Program-made: the position numbers and the translations under genes
The notes under the pieces: generated by a model
What the model was told of the DNA's origin: nothing
Database searches by the model: none
Seen by the model: only the letters and a program-made list of their open reading frames with translations
Part shown: piece after piece, positions 9,577-18,142 of the stretch
Layout of the letters: each line of letters opens with the position of its first letter
Position numbering within the stretch: the first letter of the stretch is position 1
Assembly: GCA_027082925.1 (NCBI GenBank)
Contig: JALWTD010000021.1
Coordinates: 46,400-110,399 of the forward strand
Direction: 5' to 3'
DNA length: 64,000 nt
From: Flavobacteriaceae bacterium
Lineage (GTDB): Bacteria; Bacteroidota; Bacteroidia; Flavobacteriales; Flavobacteriaceae

Positions 9577-10041
9577 ATGGTAGAATTGGATAGTGTCGAT
9601 AAAAAAATTTTAAACCTGCTCCAGGTAAATTCAAAAGTAAATATTAAAGAAATTGCGGTAAAGGTTGGTCTTACCCAAACACCTATTTACGAGCGCATAA
9701 AAAGGTTGGAAAAAACAGGTTTAATACAAAAGTACATTGCGGTGTTAGACAAAGAAAAAATTGGATATGGTGTAGAAGTTTTTTGTCAGGTATCGCTGTT
9801 GGTACACTCTAAAGAACTTATCACCAAATTTGAAACTGCCGTTCACAAAATGGATGAAGTAATAGAGTGTTTTCACGTTGCCGGAAATTACGATTATTTA
9901 CTAAAAGTAATTGTCAAAGATATGAGAAGTTACCAATCGTTTTTAAAAAACAAATTGTCGGTATTAGACTCTGTTGGAAATGTACAAAGCACCTTTGTTA
10001 TGACTTCTACAAAAAAAACAGCTGCGTTTAAGCTTGTTTAA
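9577..10041 (+). CDS. Lrp/AsnC family transcriptional regulator
   Basis: A 154-residue regulator. An N-terminal helix-turn-helix (about residues 20-45, IKEIAVKVGLTQTPIYERIKRL) is followed by an alpha/beta RAM domain (about 65-150) that binds amino acids and makes dimers and octamers. The family acts as feast/famine regulators. Its divergent position next to a sulfur amino acid PLP lyase suggests it senses methionine or a related amino acid and controls that gene and itself. Its 3' end overlaps the convergent YceI gene by 4 bases. Confidence 0.93.
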   Translation: MVELDSVDKKILNLLQVNSKVNIKEIAVKVGLTQTPIYERIKRLEKTGLIQKYIAVLDKEKIGYGVEVFCQVSLLVHSKELITKFETAVHKMDEVIECFHVAGNYDYLLKVIVKDMRSYQSFLKNKLSVLDSVGNVQSTFVMTSTKKTAAFKLV

Positions 10042-10619
10042 CGCGTAGCAATAATAGCTACTTTTAAATCAAATTTATTATTGATAAACTTCTCTTTTAA
10101 ATTATTGAAGAAGGTCTTCGATTTGTATTTCACATTAAAATCGGCTCTGTTAATATGAAATGTTTCACTTTCTATTTTAAGAGTGTGCGGTGCTATCGTA
10201 ATTTTTGCAGGAAATGACACTCGTTTTGTAATTCCTTTAATTGTAAAATCTCCTATAACCGTTGACTGGTCATTGTTTTTTACAATTTTAACAATTTTAA
10301 AAGATGCTGTTGGAAATTGATTTACCTCAAAAAAATCTTCTGATTTTAAATGTGCTGTCAATTTTTCACTTCCCGATGCAGCTTTAATCGTGTGCATATC
10401 TGCTACAAAATAACCCGATACTATACCCGATTCTGTTACGTCTATTGTTCCCGACTGTAAGTGCAACATTCCTTTTTGAGAACCTCCTGGTTTATAGCCT
10501 TTCCAATAAACTACTGAAGTTGCTGTTTCAACTTGATATGGTGTAGACTGCTGATTTTGAGAATTAAAAGAAGACAATACAAAGGCAATGCTCAAAAATA
10601 AAAAAATAGATTTTTTCAT
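10038..10619 (-). CDS. YceI family periplasmic lipid-binding-like protein
   Basis: The start is placed at the ATG at 10619 because it gives a clean signal peptide (MKKSIFLFLSIAFVLSSFNS). An upstream in-frame start at 10667 would put the terminator hairpin inside the gene. The mature part shows the YceI lipocalin-like beta-barrel pattern: VYWKGYKPGGSQKGMLHLQSG, then HLKSEDFFEVNQFPTASFKI, then VIGDFTIKGITKRVSFPAKI. Relatives bind polyisoprenoid lipids; the physiological ligand here is unknown. Exported to the periplasm. Confidence 0.88.
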   Translation of the reverse strand: MKKSIFLFLSIAFVLSSFNSQNQQSTPYQVETATSVVYWKGYKPGGSQKGMLHLQSGTIDVTESGIVSGYFVADMHTIKAASGSEKLTAHLKSEDFFEVNQFPTASFKIVKIVKNNDQSTVIGDFTIKGITKRVSFPAKITIAPHTLKIESETFHINRADFNVKYKSKTFFNNLKEKFINNKFDLKVAIIATR

Positions 10620-10645
10620 AAGTAGTAGATTTAAATACAATAATA

Positions 10646-10687
10646 CTAAAAAGCACCTTAAGTACAAGTATTTAAGGTGCTTTTTAG
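10646..10687 (-). terminator. Perfect 16-bp hairpin terminator
   Basis: CTAAAAAGCACCTTAA at 10646-10661 is perfectly complementary to 10672-10687 across a 10-base loop. The U-rich side of the stem makes it a rho-independent terminator. It lies just past the stop of the leftward DUF3857 gene (10704) and before the YceI start, so it separates the two transcripts. Confidence 0.8.
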
Positions 10688-10703
10688 TTATTAATTGGTT
10701 GGT

Positions 10704-12647
10704 TTATAGCTTTTTTAACACGATTTGTTCGGCATTTTTTGTAGCAATAAGCTTGTAAAACTCTTTCAATTCATTATAATGAGATGAAGGATAAACAGAA
10801 GTATTAATTTCCAACACCGTACGTAATAGTATTTTAGAATCGGTTGCCGAAATTACAAATTTATACACTCCGTAATTGTTTGGCAATCCGATGGCTAAAT
10901 TTTCCGGTAAGGAAGAAACGGTGTATCCTTCTGGTATAGAAATACTAACCGTTTGCTTATCTACAAACGGAGTTCCAAAATCTATAGGATATACTCTACT
11001 TTTTAGCTTAAAAGGATTTTCTGTTAAAGCATCAAAAAATAACGGTTTAAAATACAAATCACCTCCTATTTCTTCTATTAAATCTTCAGAAGAAAAAGTA
11101 TACATTTCTGTAAGTGGTTTATAGGCTTTTCTCTTGTTCGTAATTCTAAAATTTTCGATTTCAATATTTTCATTTCGCTCTTCAATTTTAGCTATAATGT
11201 CCTCATCTTTCACTTTTGCATACCTATTTCTGTAATGTAAGGCATTTAAATCGGTGTACGTTGTACGTTTCATTCCTTTAATATAACCATCCTCATCTAT
11301 GGTGATAGACATGTTAGAAGTTTCTTTAATAGGGCTCACAGGTGTGAGTCCTATTCCGTCTGATGTACCATCTTCTCTCACAATTCGCCCCTGCCAGTTT
11401 AAATCTCGCAATGGCAATACATTTGGTGTACTATAAGGTTCGGTAGCGTCTAACAACACAACTCCTTCTGCCATTTCAACAGCTGCAATCACGTAATTTA
11501 ATCCGTCACTGGTTGGAATTAAAGGAACACCGTTATCTCGGGTGCTAAGTAATACCGGGTTGGCATTTAAACCTAATTGACGGAGAATGTTTACCAGTAA
11601 TAAATTAATTTCAGCAGTATTTCCGGCGCCAGTTTTATAGGCCTCTTTTACACCATCAATTACAAATTTACCGTTGTATTCGTTCCATTTCACTTTACTT
11701 TTTACAAATTCAAAAGCTCCTACAATTTTTTCAGAATCGGTTTTTAATGTCGCTTTTAATGCTGCAACATCATCTTTTATAAAACCTCTTTTATGCAACT
11801 CTCCTCCAAAACTAGGACTCTGATAAATGTTTTTTGCAATGTCATTCCAATTGTGTGAAAATGATTTATAGACACGCCCCGGTATGGTCATTTTAGATAC
11901 TTCAAATACCATTCCTGACCTGTAATTATCTATATTATTAACATATGCCTCTTCTTTTAAAGCCGGTATATTTTCCGCTGAGATAACATATATTTTATCG
12001 GTTGTTTCAAAGTTCGGATTGTTTCGAACTTCTTCTTTTACATGAAAAGGGAAATACCCTTTAGTGCGTTTATTAAACGTGAAAAAGCCTAATAATGTAA
12101 TACGCCCTTCGTATTTTTTAACAGGTATTGAGTATTGTAAAACAACATCGTCTACCGATGTGTAAAAAGGAGAACGTACCGTGTATTTCCATTCAACCAC
12201 ACATCCTTCTTTTATATTTGGCATGGTGAATTTTTTTACTCTTAAAAATTTACTTTTTGTTTCTGAAAATACTTCTTTTTTACTCAGCTTTGTGCTAACA
12301 ACTTTTCCATTTTCCAAATTATACGTAACCGCTTTTATCGAGTAAACCGTTTCTTTATCTGAGTTTTTTGAAGAACTCAAATAAATTTGATGTGTAGCCC
12401 AATCAAAACCTTCTTTATTGTATATTTTAATACGCATATGTATGGTTGTTAACAATGTAATCTCGCCCATAGAAAGCTCTGTGGTGGTGGTTCGCTTTTT
12501 ATACAATATTGCGGCATTTGCCGATGAATCTAACGGGTATACTTTTTGTGAAAGCTCGGCTTTGCTTACTTTTCCAAATTTATATTCCTGTGCGTTTACA
12601 AGACTTACCGTACAAATTAAAATGAAGGTAATGAGTGTCTTTTTCAT
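10704..12647 (-). CDS. DUF3857/transglutaminase-like exported protein lacking the catalytic cysteine
   Basis: The start at 12647 (MKKTLITFILICTVSLVNAQ) gives a good signal peptide; an in-frame codon at 12662 would add five residues before it. About 647 residues follow. The N-terminal half is a DUF3857 beta-sandwich and the middle a transglutaminase-like fold. In this fold the usual GDCK of the active site is replaced by GNTAEINLLL, so the nucleophilic cysteine is missing and the domain is probably not a protease or transglutaminase. The tandem upstream paralogue (12723-14630) keeps the cysteine. The role is unknown; probably periplasmic or outer-membrane associated. Confidence 0.78.
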   Translation of the reverse strand: MKKTLITFILICTVSLVNAQEYKFGKVSKAELSQKVYPLDSSANAAILYKKRTTTTELSMGEITLLTTIHMRIKIYNKEGFDWATHQIYLSSSKNSDKETVYSIKAVTYNLENGKVVSTKLSKKEVFSETKSKFLRVKKFTMPNIKEGCVVEWKYTVRSPFYTSVDDVVLQYSIPVKKYEGRITLLGFFTFNKRTKGYFPFHVKEEVRNNPNFETTDKIYVISAENIPALKEEAYVNNIDNYRSGMVFEVSKMTIPGRVYKSFSHNWNDIAKNIYQSPSFGGELHKRGFIKDDVAALKATLKTDSEKIVGAFEFVKSKVKWNEYNGKFVIDGVKEAYKTGAGNTAEINLLLVNILRQLGLNANPVLLSTRDNGVPLIPTSDGLNYVIAAVEMAEGVVLLDATEPYSTPNVLPLRDLNWQGRIVREDGTSDGIGLTPVSPIKETSNMSITIDEDGYIKGMKRTTYTDLNALHYRNRYAKVKDEDIIAKIEERNENIEIENFRITNKRKAYKPLTEMYTFSSEDLIEEIGGDLYFKPLFFDALTENPFKLKSRVYPIDFGTPFVDKQTVSISIPEGYTVSSLPENLAIGLPNNYGVYKFVISATDSKILLRTVLEINTSVYPSSHYNELKEFYKLIATKNAEQIVLKKL

Positions 12648-12676
12648 AAATAGTGCTGTCATAATAAGTGTATGTA

Positions 12677-12710
12677 CTACCTCTATACGCTAACCTAAAA
12701 CAAGAGGTAG
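12677..12710. other. 8-bp inverted repeat between the two DUF3857 genes
   Basis: CTACCTCT (12677-12684) and AGAGGTAG (12703-12710) can pair. A T-run follows only on the plus strand, where no gene reads in from the left. It may be a weak hairpin in the leftward transcript; function uncertain. Confidence 0.35.
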
Positions 12711-12722
12711 TTTTTTAAATAA

Positions 12723-14630
12723 TTATTGTTTGGTTAATATCATTTTTAGGTTATCGTATTTTTTTACTTTTTTTCTGAATTTTCGGTAGGCTTCATAGTC
12801 TTCTTTTTCGTAGTTACCTGCAACTATTTTAAGTGTTCGTTTATACAAATAACTATTTTCTTTTGTCTTTTCTATATGAACCTCGTAAGTGCCAAATTTT
12901 GAAGTTAAATTAACCGATTCTGGCAAGTAGGTAATTTGAAATGTCTCTGGTAATGAGATTTCAATCTCGTCAATATCTAAATAACTACCTTTTATTTCAA
13001 AGGGTAATTCTCGGTGTCGTACTCGTTTTGGAACATATGTATTTCTATTAAACGCATTTAGTGGTAGCAACATATGATCTCCACTAAAAGAAGCATAATC
13101 TGTTGCCGAAAAGACAAGCTTTTCTTCAAATTTGGCATCCTTTTTATTGTTTACCACTGTTATTTCAGAAAAACTGATATTGTTAATATCTGATAGGTAT
13201 TCTTTAAACAATACATCCAATTCTTTTTTACTTTTCCCGTCGTACTCGCCTAAATTATCGTCGTATTGCGTTCCCGATGATTCAATGGTTATTGCTGCTG
13301 AAATAGCTCCTGTTTCATCTACACTATAGCTTCCTTTTGTATGTTGTAAATTTTCTTCGACTTTGTACACGCGTGTGTGTTTTAACACACCTCCTTCTGG
13401 CATAATAACCAATGCATCTCTATCGTCTGTAAAATTCCCTAATTCTGAAAACGGACTTTTTTGACTGGTACATTCTAACCAAAAATCTTGATTGTTAATA
13501 GGCACATATAAAATCATATGATTTCCTTCAGGTGCCGCTACCGTAGCATCAATATCTCTTTTATCTGAACCATAAATAAGAGTGTGATACGATTTGATAC
13601 CTACTTCATTTAAAAGTGAAGCCGTATAATTGGTAAGTGCTTTACAGTCTCCATAGCCCAAGTTATCTACTTGACTTGCCAACATAGGTTTAAAACCACC
13701 TATTCCTACTTGAATGCTAATATAGCGTACCTTATTTTGAACAAACTCATATACAATTCTGGCTTTTTCTACCGGATTGGTAACACCGGCCGTTAAAGTT
13801 TTTATACGACTTTTTGCCGATTCAGGTAAAGCCAATGTGTTTTTAATTAAGTTGTCGTAATACCATTTTCCAAATTCTTTCCAGTTGTCTGCAACACCAT
13901 CAACGCCTTCTAAGTTAAATTTATTAATACCTAATTTTACATTGGGTATTATGTTTAACAAATAAGGTGAATACGGTTCGTATTTTATTGCTGGTATATT
14001 TTTTAATTCATAACGCAATATTCCTGCACTTTCTGTAGTGCTAATATTAAAGTTTTCAAAGTTTTTTTCAGATTTTCGCAAGGTAATATCTAAAGGATAT
14101 CTAATAGAAAAAACCGCTTTTCTAACACTTTGATGATAACTTTTTACAGGTACCCATCTACGTATAAATGCGGTATTTGATGATTGAATATCATAACTGT
14201 AAGAAATGGTAAAAGGGTACGCTACCGGTGTGTGATCATAGTACAACAACCTTCCGTCATTATACAACGAAAAACCATCATAGGCACTGTAGTCTTTAAA
14301 ATCGTTTTTCTTAATTTTTTTAATTTCACGACCGGTTGCATCATACACATGCGCTTCTAGGTTTTTAATTTTTCTTCTTTTGTTGTAATGAATGGTAATA
14401 TCGGCATATTCTTCATCTAACTTATTTAAAATAGTAATGGCTTTTTTTACGTGAACCAACATTTCACGTTGCGATTTTATTTCTATAGAAATATCTTCAA
14501 ACTGTACAACTGAATTTGCATCGGTAACTAAACTATCTGGTAATGTCAATACCGAAAAATGACTATTTTGTGAGTACGAAGTAAGATATAAAAAAATAAA
14601 GAAAAGAGAGGTGTTAAAGGCGAGCTTCAT
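12723..14630 (-). CDS. DUF3857/transglutaminase domain exported protein
   Basis: A 635-residue protein with a signal peptide (MKLAFNTSLFFIFLYLTSYSQ) and an N-terminal DUF3857 domain (about 40-260). A transglutaminase-like core follows (about 270-400) with an intact triad: Cys in LGYGDCKALTNYTASLLNEVG, His in APEGNHMILYVPI and Asp/Glu in FWLECTS. A C-terminal beta domain completes it. Members of this Bacteroidota family are exported; substrates are not known. It sits directly upstream of a paralogue that has lost the cysteine, suggesting a catalytic and non-catalytic pair. Confidence 0.8.
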   Translation of the reverse strand: MKLAFNTSLFFIFLYLTSYSQNSHFSVLTLPDSLVTDANSVVQFEDISIEIKSQREMLVHVKKAITILNKLDEEYADITIHYNKRRKIKNLEAHVYDATGREIKKIKKNDFKDYSAYDGFSLYNDGRLLYYDHTPVAYPFTISYSYDIQSSNTAFIRRWVPVKSYHQSVRKAVFSIRYPLDITLRKSEKNFENFNISTTESAGILRYELKNIPAIKYEPYSPYLLNIIPNVKLGINKFNLEGVDGVADNWKEFGKWYYDNLIKNTLALPESAKSRIKTLTAGVTNPVEKARIVYEFVQNKVRYISIQVGIGGFKPMLASQVDNLGYGDCKALTNYTASLLNEVGIKSYHTLIYGSDKRDIDATVAAPEGNHMILYVPINNQDFWLECTSQKSPFSELGNFTDDRDALVIMPEGGVLKHTRVYKVEENLQHTKGSYSVDETGAISAAITIESSGTQYDDNLGEYDGKSKKELDVLFKEYLSDINNISFSEITVVNNKKDAKFEEKLVFSATDYASFSGDHMLLPLNAFNRNTYVPKRVRHRELPFEIKGSYLDIDEIEISLPETFQITYLPESVNLTSKFGTYEVHIEKTKENSYLYKRTLKIVAGNYEKEDYEAYRKFRKKVKKYDNLKMILTKQ

Positions 14631-14663
14631 AGAATTATTTTCTCCAAATATAAAAATAATTCT
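14631..14663 (-). promoter_or_regulatory. Inverted repeat overlapping a -7 promoter box, adjacent to a start codon
   Basis: AGAATTATTTT at 14631-14641 is complementary to 14653-14663. The loop contains TATATTTG on the minus strand (14645-14652), an exact TAnnTTTG. The inverted repeat touches the ATG of the DUF3857 gene at 14630. It could serve as an operator around the promoter, as a terminator for dtd (ending at 14678), or as both. Confidence 0.38.
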
Positions 14664-14677
14664 ATGAAAAAAGAATA

Positions 14678-15130
14678 CTATTCTCGTTTTTTTGTGTCGA
14701 TAATGATTGTGACAGGACCATCGTTTAACAATGCTATTTGCATATCGGCGCCAAACACTCCTGTTCCCACTTTTTTACCTAAATCACTCTCTATCCGACG
14801 AATAAACCGCTCGTACAGCGGAATGGCAATATCGGGTTTTGCTGCGTAAATATACGATGGCCTGTTTCCTTTTTTTGTACTGGCATGCAGCGTAAATTGG
14901 CTTACCACAATAGCATCTCCTTGCGTAGAAAGTAACGATTTGTTCATTACACCGTTTTCATCATCAAAAATGCGAAGATTCACTATTTTTTTGGAAAGCC
15001 ATGCAATATCTTCTGCAGTATCTGCCGTTTCAATACCTATCAAAATTAAAAGTCCGTCGGCAATACGACTAACTTCTTTTTGATGAATACTTACCGATGC
15101 TTCGGTGACTCGTTGTATAACAGCTCTCAT
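14678..15130 (-). CDS. dtd: D-aminoacyl-tRNA deacylase
   Basis: A 150-residue enzyme that removes D-amino acids wrongly attached to tRNA. Recognised by MRAVIQRVTEASVSI at the start, the conserved SQFTLHASTKKGNRPSY catalytic segment, and the C-terminal GVFGADMQIALLNDGPVTIIID with its NDGPVT motif. Normal length. It starts 3 bases after the rsgA stop, so the pair forms a two-gene operon. Confidence 0.95.
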   Translation of the reverse strand: MRAVIQRVTEASVSIHQKEVSRIADGLLILIGIETADTAEDIAWLSKKIVNLRIFDDENGVMNKSLLSTQGDAIVVSQFTLHASTKKGNRPSYIYAAKPDIAIPLYERFIRRIESDLGKKVGTGVFGADMQIALLNDGPVTIIIDTKKRE

Positions 15131-15133
15131 AAT

Positions 15134-16075
15134 TTATTCACTATAAATATCGGTTCGGTAATGCACTTCATCGCCTTCAAACATTTGCAAATAACTTTTG
15201 TATCTAGACAAGGCTATTGTACCATTTTCTAAAGCATCTTTTACCGCACATTTAGGTTCGTTTATATGCAAACAATTATGAAACTTACACTGCGATTTTA
15301 ATTTAAAAAATTCAGGAAAGTAATTGGCCAACTCATTTGGCTCTATAGCGGCAATTCCAAAACCTTTTATTCCGGGAGTGTCTATAATAAATCCGCCAAA
15401 ATGCAACGGAAACATCTCTGCAAAAGTAGTTGTGTGTTGACCTTGTTTGTGTTGTGCAGATACTTCTTTTGTTTTTAAATGAAGTGATGGTTCAATGGTA
15501 TTGATAAGTGTTGATTTCCCAACTCCTGAATGGCCGGAAAACAAAGTTGTTTTACCTTTCATAAGTACTATAACTTCTTCTATATGAATACCCTTTGTAG
15601 CCGAAACATCAATACAACGATACCCTATTTTGGTATAAATTTTTTCCAGATGTTGCTTCTTTTCCAGTAAAGCATCATCGTACATGTCAATTTTATTGAA
15701 TAAAATAACTACCGGAATGGCGTATGCTTCTGCAGTAACTAAAAATCGGTCTATAAACCCGGGAAATGTTGGTGGATGATCTACGGTAACTAATAAAAAG
15801 GCTGTATCTATATTTGCTGCAATTATATGCGTTTGTTTTGACAGGTTAACCGACTTTCTTACAATGTAATTTTTACGATCAAAAATAGCATCTATAACTC
15901 CTGTTGACTTCCCTTCTTCTAGCTTAAAATGAACCTTATCTCCAACCGCAACAGGATTGGTGCTTTTTATTCCTTTAATTCTAAATTTTCCCTTTAATCT
16001 ACACGCTACTGTACCCTGCTCTTTGGTAAAAACAGTGTACCAACTACCGGTAGATTTTGTTACAATTCCCTCCAC
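15134..16075 (-). CDS. rsgA: RsgA, ribosome small-subunit-dependent GTPase
   Basis: A 313-residue circularly permuted GTPase that helps mature the 30S ribosomal subunit. An N-terminal OB fold (STGSWYTVFTKEQGTVACRLKGKFR) is followed by G4 NKIDMYD, G1 GHSGVGKSTLIN and G3 DTPGIKGFG in permuted order. The C-terminal zinc site is C..HNCLHINEPKC. The start codon is a GTG at 16075, chosen because it gives the standard N-terminus; no ATG lies closer. A -7-like TATATTTG is at 16109-16116 on the minus strand. Upstream of dtd in the same operon. Confidence 0.94.
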   Translation of the reverse strand: MEGIVTKSTGSWYTVFTKEQGTVACRLKGKFRIKGIKSTNPVAVGDKVHFKLEEGKSTGVIDAIFDRKNYIVRKSVNLSKQTHIIAANIDTAFLLVTVDHPPTFPGFIDRFLVTAEAYAIPVVILFNKIDMYDDALLEKKQHLEKIYTKIGYRCIDVSATKGIHIEEVIVLMKGKTTLFSGHSGVGKSTLINTIEPSLHLKTKEVSAQHKQGQHTTTFAEMFPLHFGGFIIDTPGIKGFGIAAIEPNELANYFPEFFKLKSQCKFHNCLHINEPKCAVKDALENGTIALSRYKSYLQMFEGDEVHYRTDIYSE

Positions 16076-16154
16076 TACAAATTTAATTTAGAAATATCTT
16101 TTACGTTGCAAATATACTTAAACAACTTCAATAGTACAGGTTTATAGTATATAA

Positions 16155-16188
16155 AAAACGGCCGAAACACATTGCTTTCAACCGTTTT
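16155..16188 (-). terminator. Terminator of the Phe/Tyr operon
   Basis: In leftward RNA the arms AAAACGG and CCGTTTT pair around an inner GAAA/TTTC stem with a 2-by-2 internal loop, and a T-run follows. It lies 7 bases after the stop of the DAHP synthase-chorismate mutase gene. Confidence 0.7.
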
Positions 16189-16194
16189 ACGTCC

Positions 16195-17271
16195 TTATTT
16201 TACGTGATGCTGAATATTTATAGATTCTACGTGAATAGCTTTAAATATTTTCTCAACAAATTCTTTATTCAATCCGTTTTTATTTCCTAAATCTATCATT
16301 TTTTGCAAAATATCAGCCCATCTGGCACTTTGTAAAATAGCTACATTCTCTTTGTGCTTTAAACGTCCTATTTCTTCCGATATTCCCATTCTGTCTTTTA
16401 ATAAATCAATTAAATTATTGTCTATTAAATCAAGTTCTCTTCTAAAAAGTGCTAAATTTCGTTGAAATTCTTCTTTGCTACTACTCTCTTGACGAATTCT
16501 TAAATCTTGTGTAATCTCATCTAAACGTGCCGGTGTGATTTGTTGTTTGGCATCGCTCCAAGCTTTATCTGGATCTATATGTGTTTCAATCATAAATCCG
16601 TCATAATTTAAATCAAGTGCGGTTTGCGATACATCTAAAATGGTATCTCTACGCCCACATATATGTGAAGGATCTAAAATTAAAGGTAGGTTTGGGAACT
16701 CTTTTTTTAGTTCAATAGCAATGTGCCATTTTGGTTTATTTCGATAATGAAGCGAATTGTAGGTTGAGAATCCTCTGTGTATAACGCCCAATTGGGTAAT
16801 TCCTGAAGCATAAAAACGCTCTACGGCACCAAGCCATAACGGTAAATCTGGATTTACCGGATTTTTTACCAATACAGGTTTATCTACACCTTTTAAAGCC
16901 TCTGCAATTTCTTGCACTACAAATGGATTTACGGTGGTACGCGCACCTATCCACAAAATATCAATATCGTGTTTAAGTGCCATTTCTACATGGGTTGCAT
17001 TTCCTACTTCGGTAGTTACCAACATTCCTGTTTCTTTTTTTACCTTTTGCAGCCATGGAAGTCCTATTTCTCCAACGCCTTCAAATCCGCCCGGTCGTGT
17101 TCTTGGTTTCCAAATACCTGCTCTAAATACATTGGTATCGGTTTCTTTCAATTGATGTGCTGTTTTTAAAACTTGTTCTTCTGTTTCAGCACTACAAGGT
17201 CCTGCAATTACAATTGGGTGACTCAATTGCATATCGTCTAACCATTTTCTGTTTTCTTGTTTAATTTCCAT
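16195..17271 (-). CDS. Bifunctional DAHP synthase / chorismate mutase (type II)
   Basis: A 358-residue fusion. Residues 1 to about 255 form a KDO8P-like (type I beta) 3-deoxy-7-phosphoheptulonate synthase: VIAGPCSAE, FRAGIWKPRTRPGGFEG, VLVKNPVNPD, LILDPSHICGRRD. Residues from about 265 form an AroQ chorismate mutase helix bundle (FRRELDLIDNNLIDLLKDRMGISEEIGRLK). It makes the first shikimate-pathway intermediate and converts chorismate to prephenate. In such fusions the mutase domain commonly gives prephenate feedback control. It is the last gene of the leader-pheA-aminotransferase-tyrA operon. Confidence 0.94.
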   Translation of the reverse strand: MEIKQENRKWLDDMQLSHPIVIAGPCSAETEEQVLKTAHQLKETDTNVFRAGIWKPRTRPGGFEGVGEIGLPWLQKVKKETGMLVTTEVGNATHVEMALKHDIDILWIGARTTVNPFVVQEIAEALKGVDKPVLVKNPVNPDLPLWLGAVERFYASGITQLGVIHRGFSTYNSLHYRNKPKWHIAIELKKEFPNLPLILDPSHICGRRDTILDVSQTALDLNYDGFMIETHIDPDKAWSDAKQQITPARLDEITQDLRIRQESSSKEEFQRNLALFRRELDLIDNNLIDLLKDRMGISEEIGRLKHKENVAILQSARWADILQKMIDLGNKNGLNKEFVEKIFKAIHVESINIQHHVK

Positions 17272-17289
17272 GTTCGCTTCTATTAAATA

Positions 17290-18138
17290 CTATTCTATTC
17301 CGTTTAAAATTGTTTTTATATAATTGGTATTATTCATTGTTTTGGTCAATGCTTCTTCGTCATTATTTTCAATCATTGTTTTAAAAGCATTTAAATTTTT
17401 TATGTATTCGTTTAATGAACGAATGACATTTTCTTTGTTTTCAATAAAAATAGGACTCCACATAGCCGCCGAGCTTTTTGCTAAACGCACCGTTGACGCA
17501 AATCCTGTACTTGCCATATCAAAAATATACTCTTCATTTTTTTCTATTTCCAATACCGTTTTCCCTAACATAAATGAACTCACATGAGATAAATGAGACA
17601 CATATGCAATATGCCTGTCATGAGCATCAGGTTCCATCATTTTAATACGCATATTTAGCAATTTAAATAGGCTAATGGCTTTATCTAAAATTTTCCAATT
17701 TGTTTTTGAAACGTCGCAAAGTATGGTTACTTTATCATCAAACAAATTATAAATAGCGGCTTCCGGTCCTGAAAACTCGGTTCCTGCAAGTGGATGTGCC
17801 GCTACAAAATTCTTTCGCTTTGGATGATTATCAAGGGTGTTGCAAATACTTTTTTTAACCGAACCTACATCAAATACTAAGGTGTCTTCAGAAATATAGT
17901 CTAGTACTTTTTGCACTACTTTTGAAATTGCATTTACAGGCACGGCAACAATAACTACCGAAGCATCTTTGAGTTGCGGAAAATCGGTGGCTGCATCAAT
18001 AATTTCCAAATCAATGGCTTTTTGTACGTGATTTTTATTGTGGTCTATTCCAAAAACTTGGTAGCTACCTCGCTTTTTTAGATCCAATGCCATAGATCCT
18101 CCAATCAATCCTAATCCTACAATAACTATCTTTTCCAT
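17290..18138 (-). CDS. tyrA: Prephenate dehydrogenase
   Basis: A 282-residue NAD(P)-dependent enzyme that oxidatively decarboxylates prephenate to 4-hydroxyphenylpyruvate for tyrosine synthesis. The Rossmann loop GLGLIGGS is at residues 8-15. FVAAHPLAGTEFSGP holds the catalytic histidine and substrate-binding residues, and HDRHIAYVSHLSH is the second signature. There is no C-terminal ACT domain, so feedback control must come from elsewhere, consistent with operon attenuation. It starts 4 bases after the aminotransferase stop. Confidence 0.94.
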   Translation of the reverse strand: MEKIVIVGLGLIGGSMALDLKKRGSYQVFGIDHNKNHVQKAIDLEIIDAATDFPQLKDASVVIVAVPVNAISKVVQKVLDYISEDTLVFDVGSVKKSICNTLDNHPKRKNFVAAHPLAGTEFSGPEAAIYNLFDDKVTILCDVSKTNWKILDKAISLFKLLNMRIKMMEPDAHDRHIAYVSHLSHVSSFMLGKTVLEIEKNEEYIFDMASTGFASTVRLAKSSAAMWSPIFIENKENVIRSLNEYIKNLNAFKTMIENNDEEALTKTMNNTNYIKTILNGIE

Positions 18139-18142
18139 AAAT

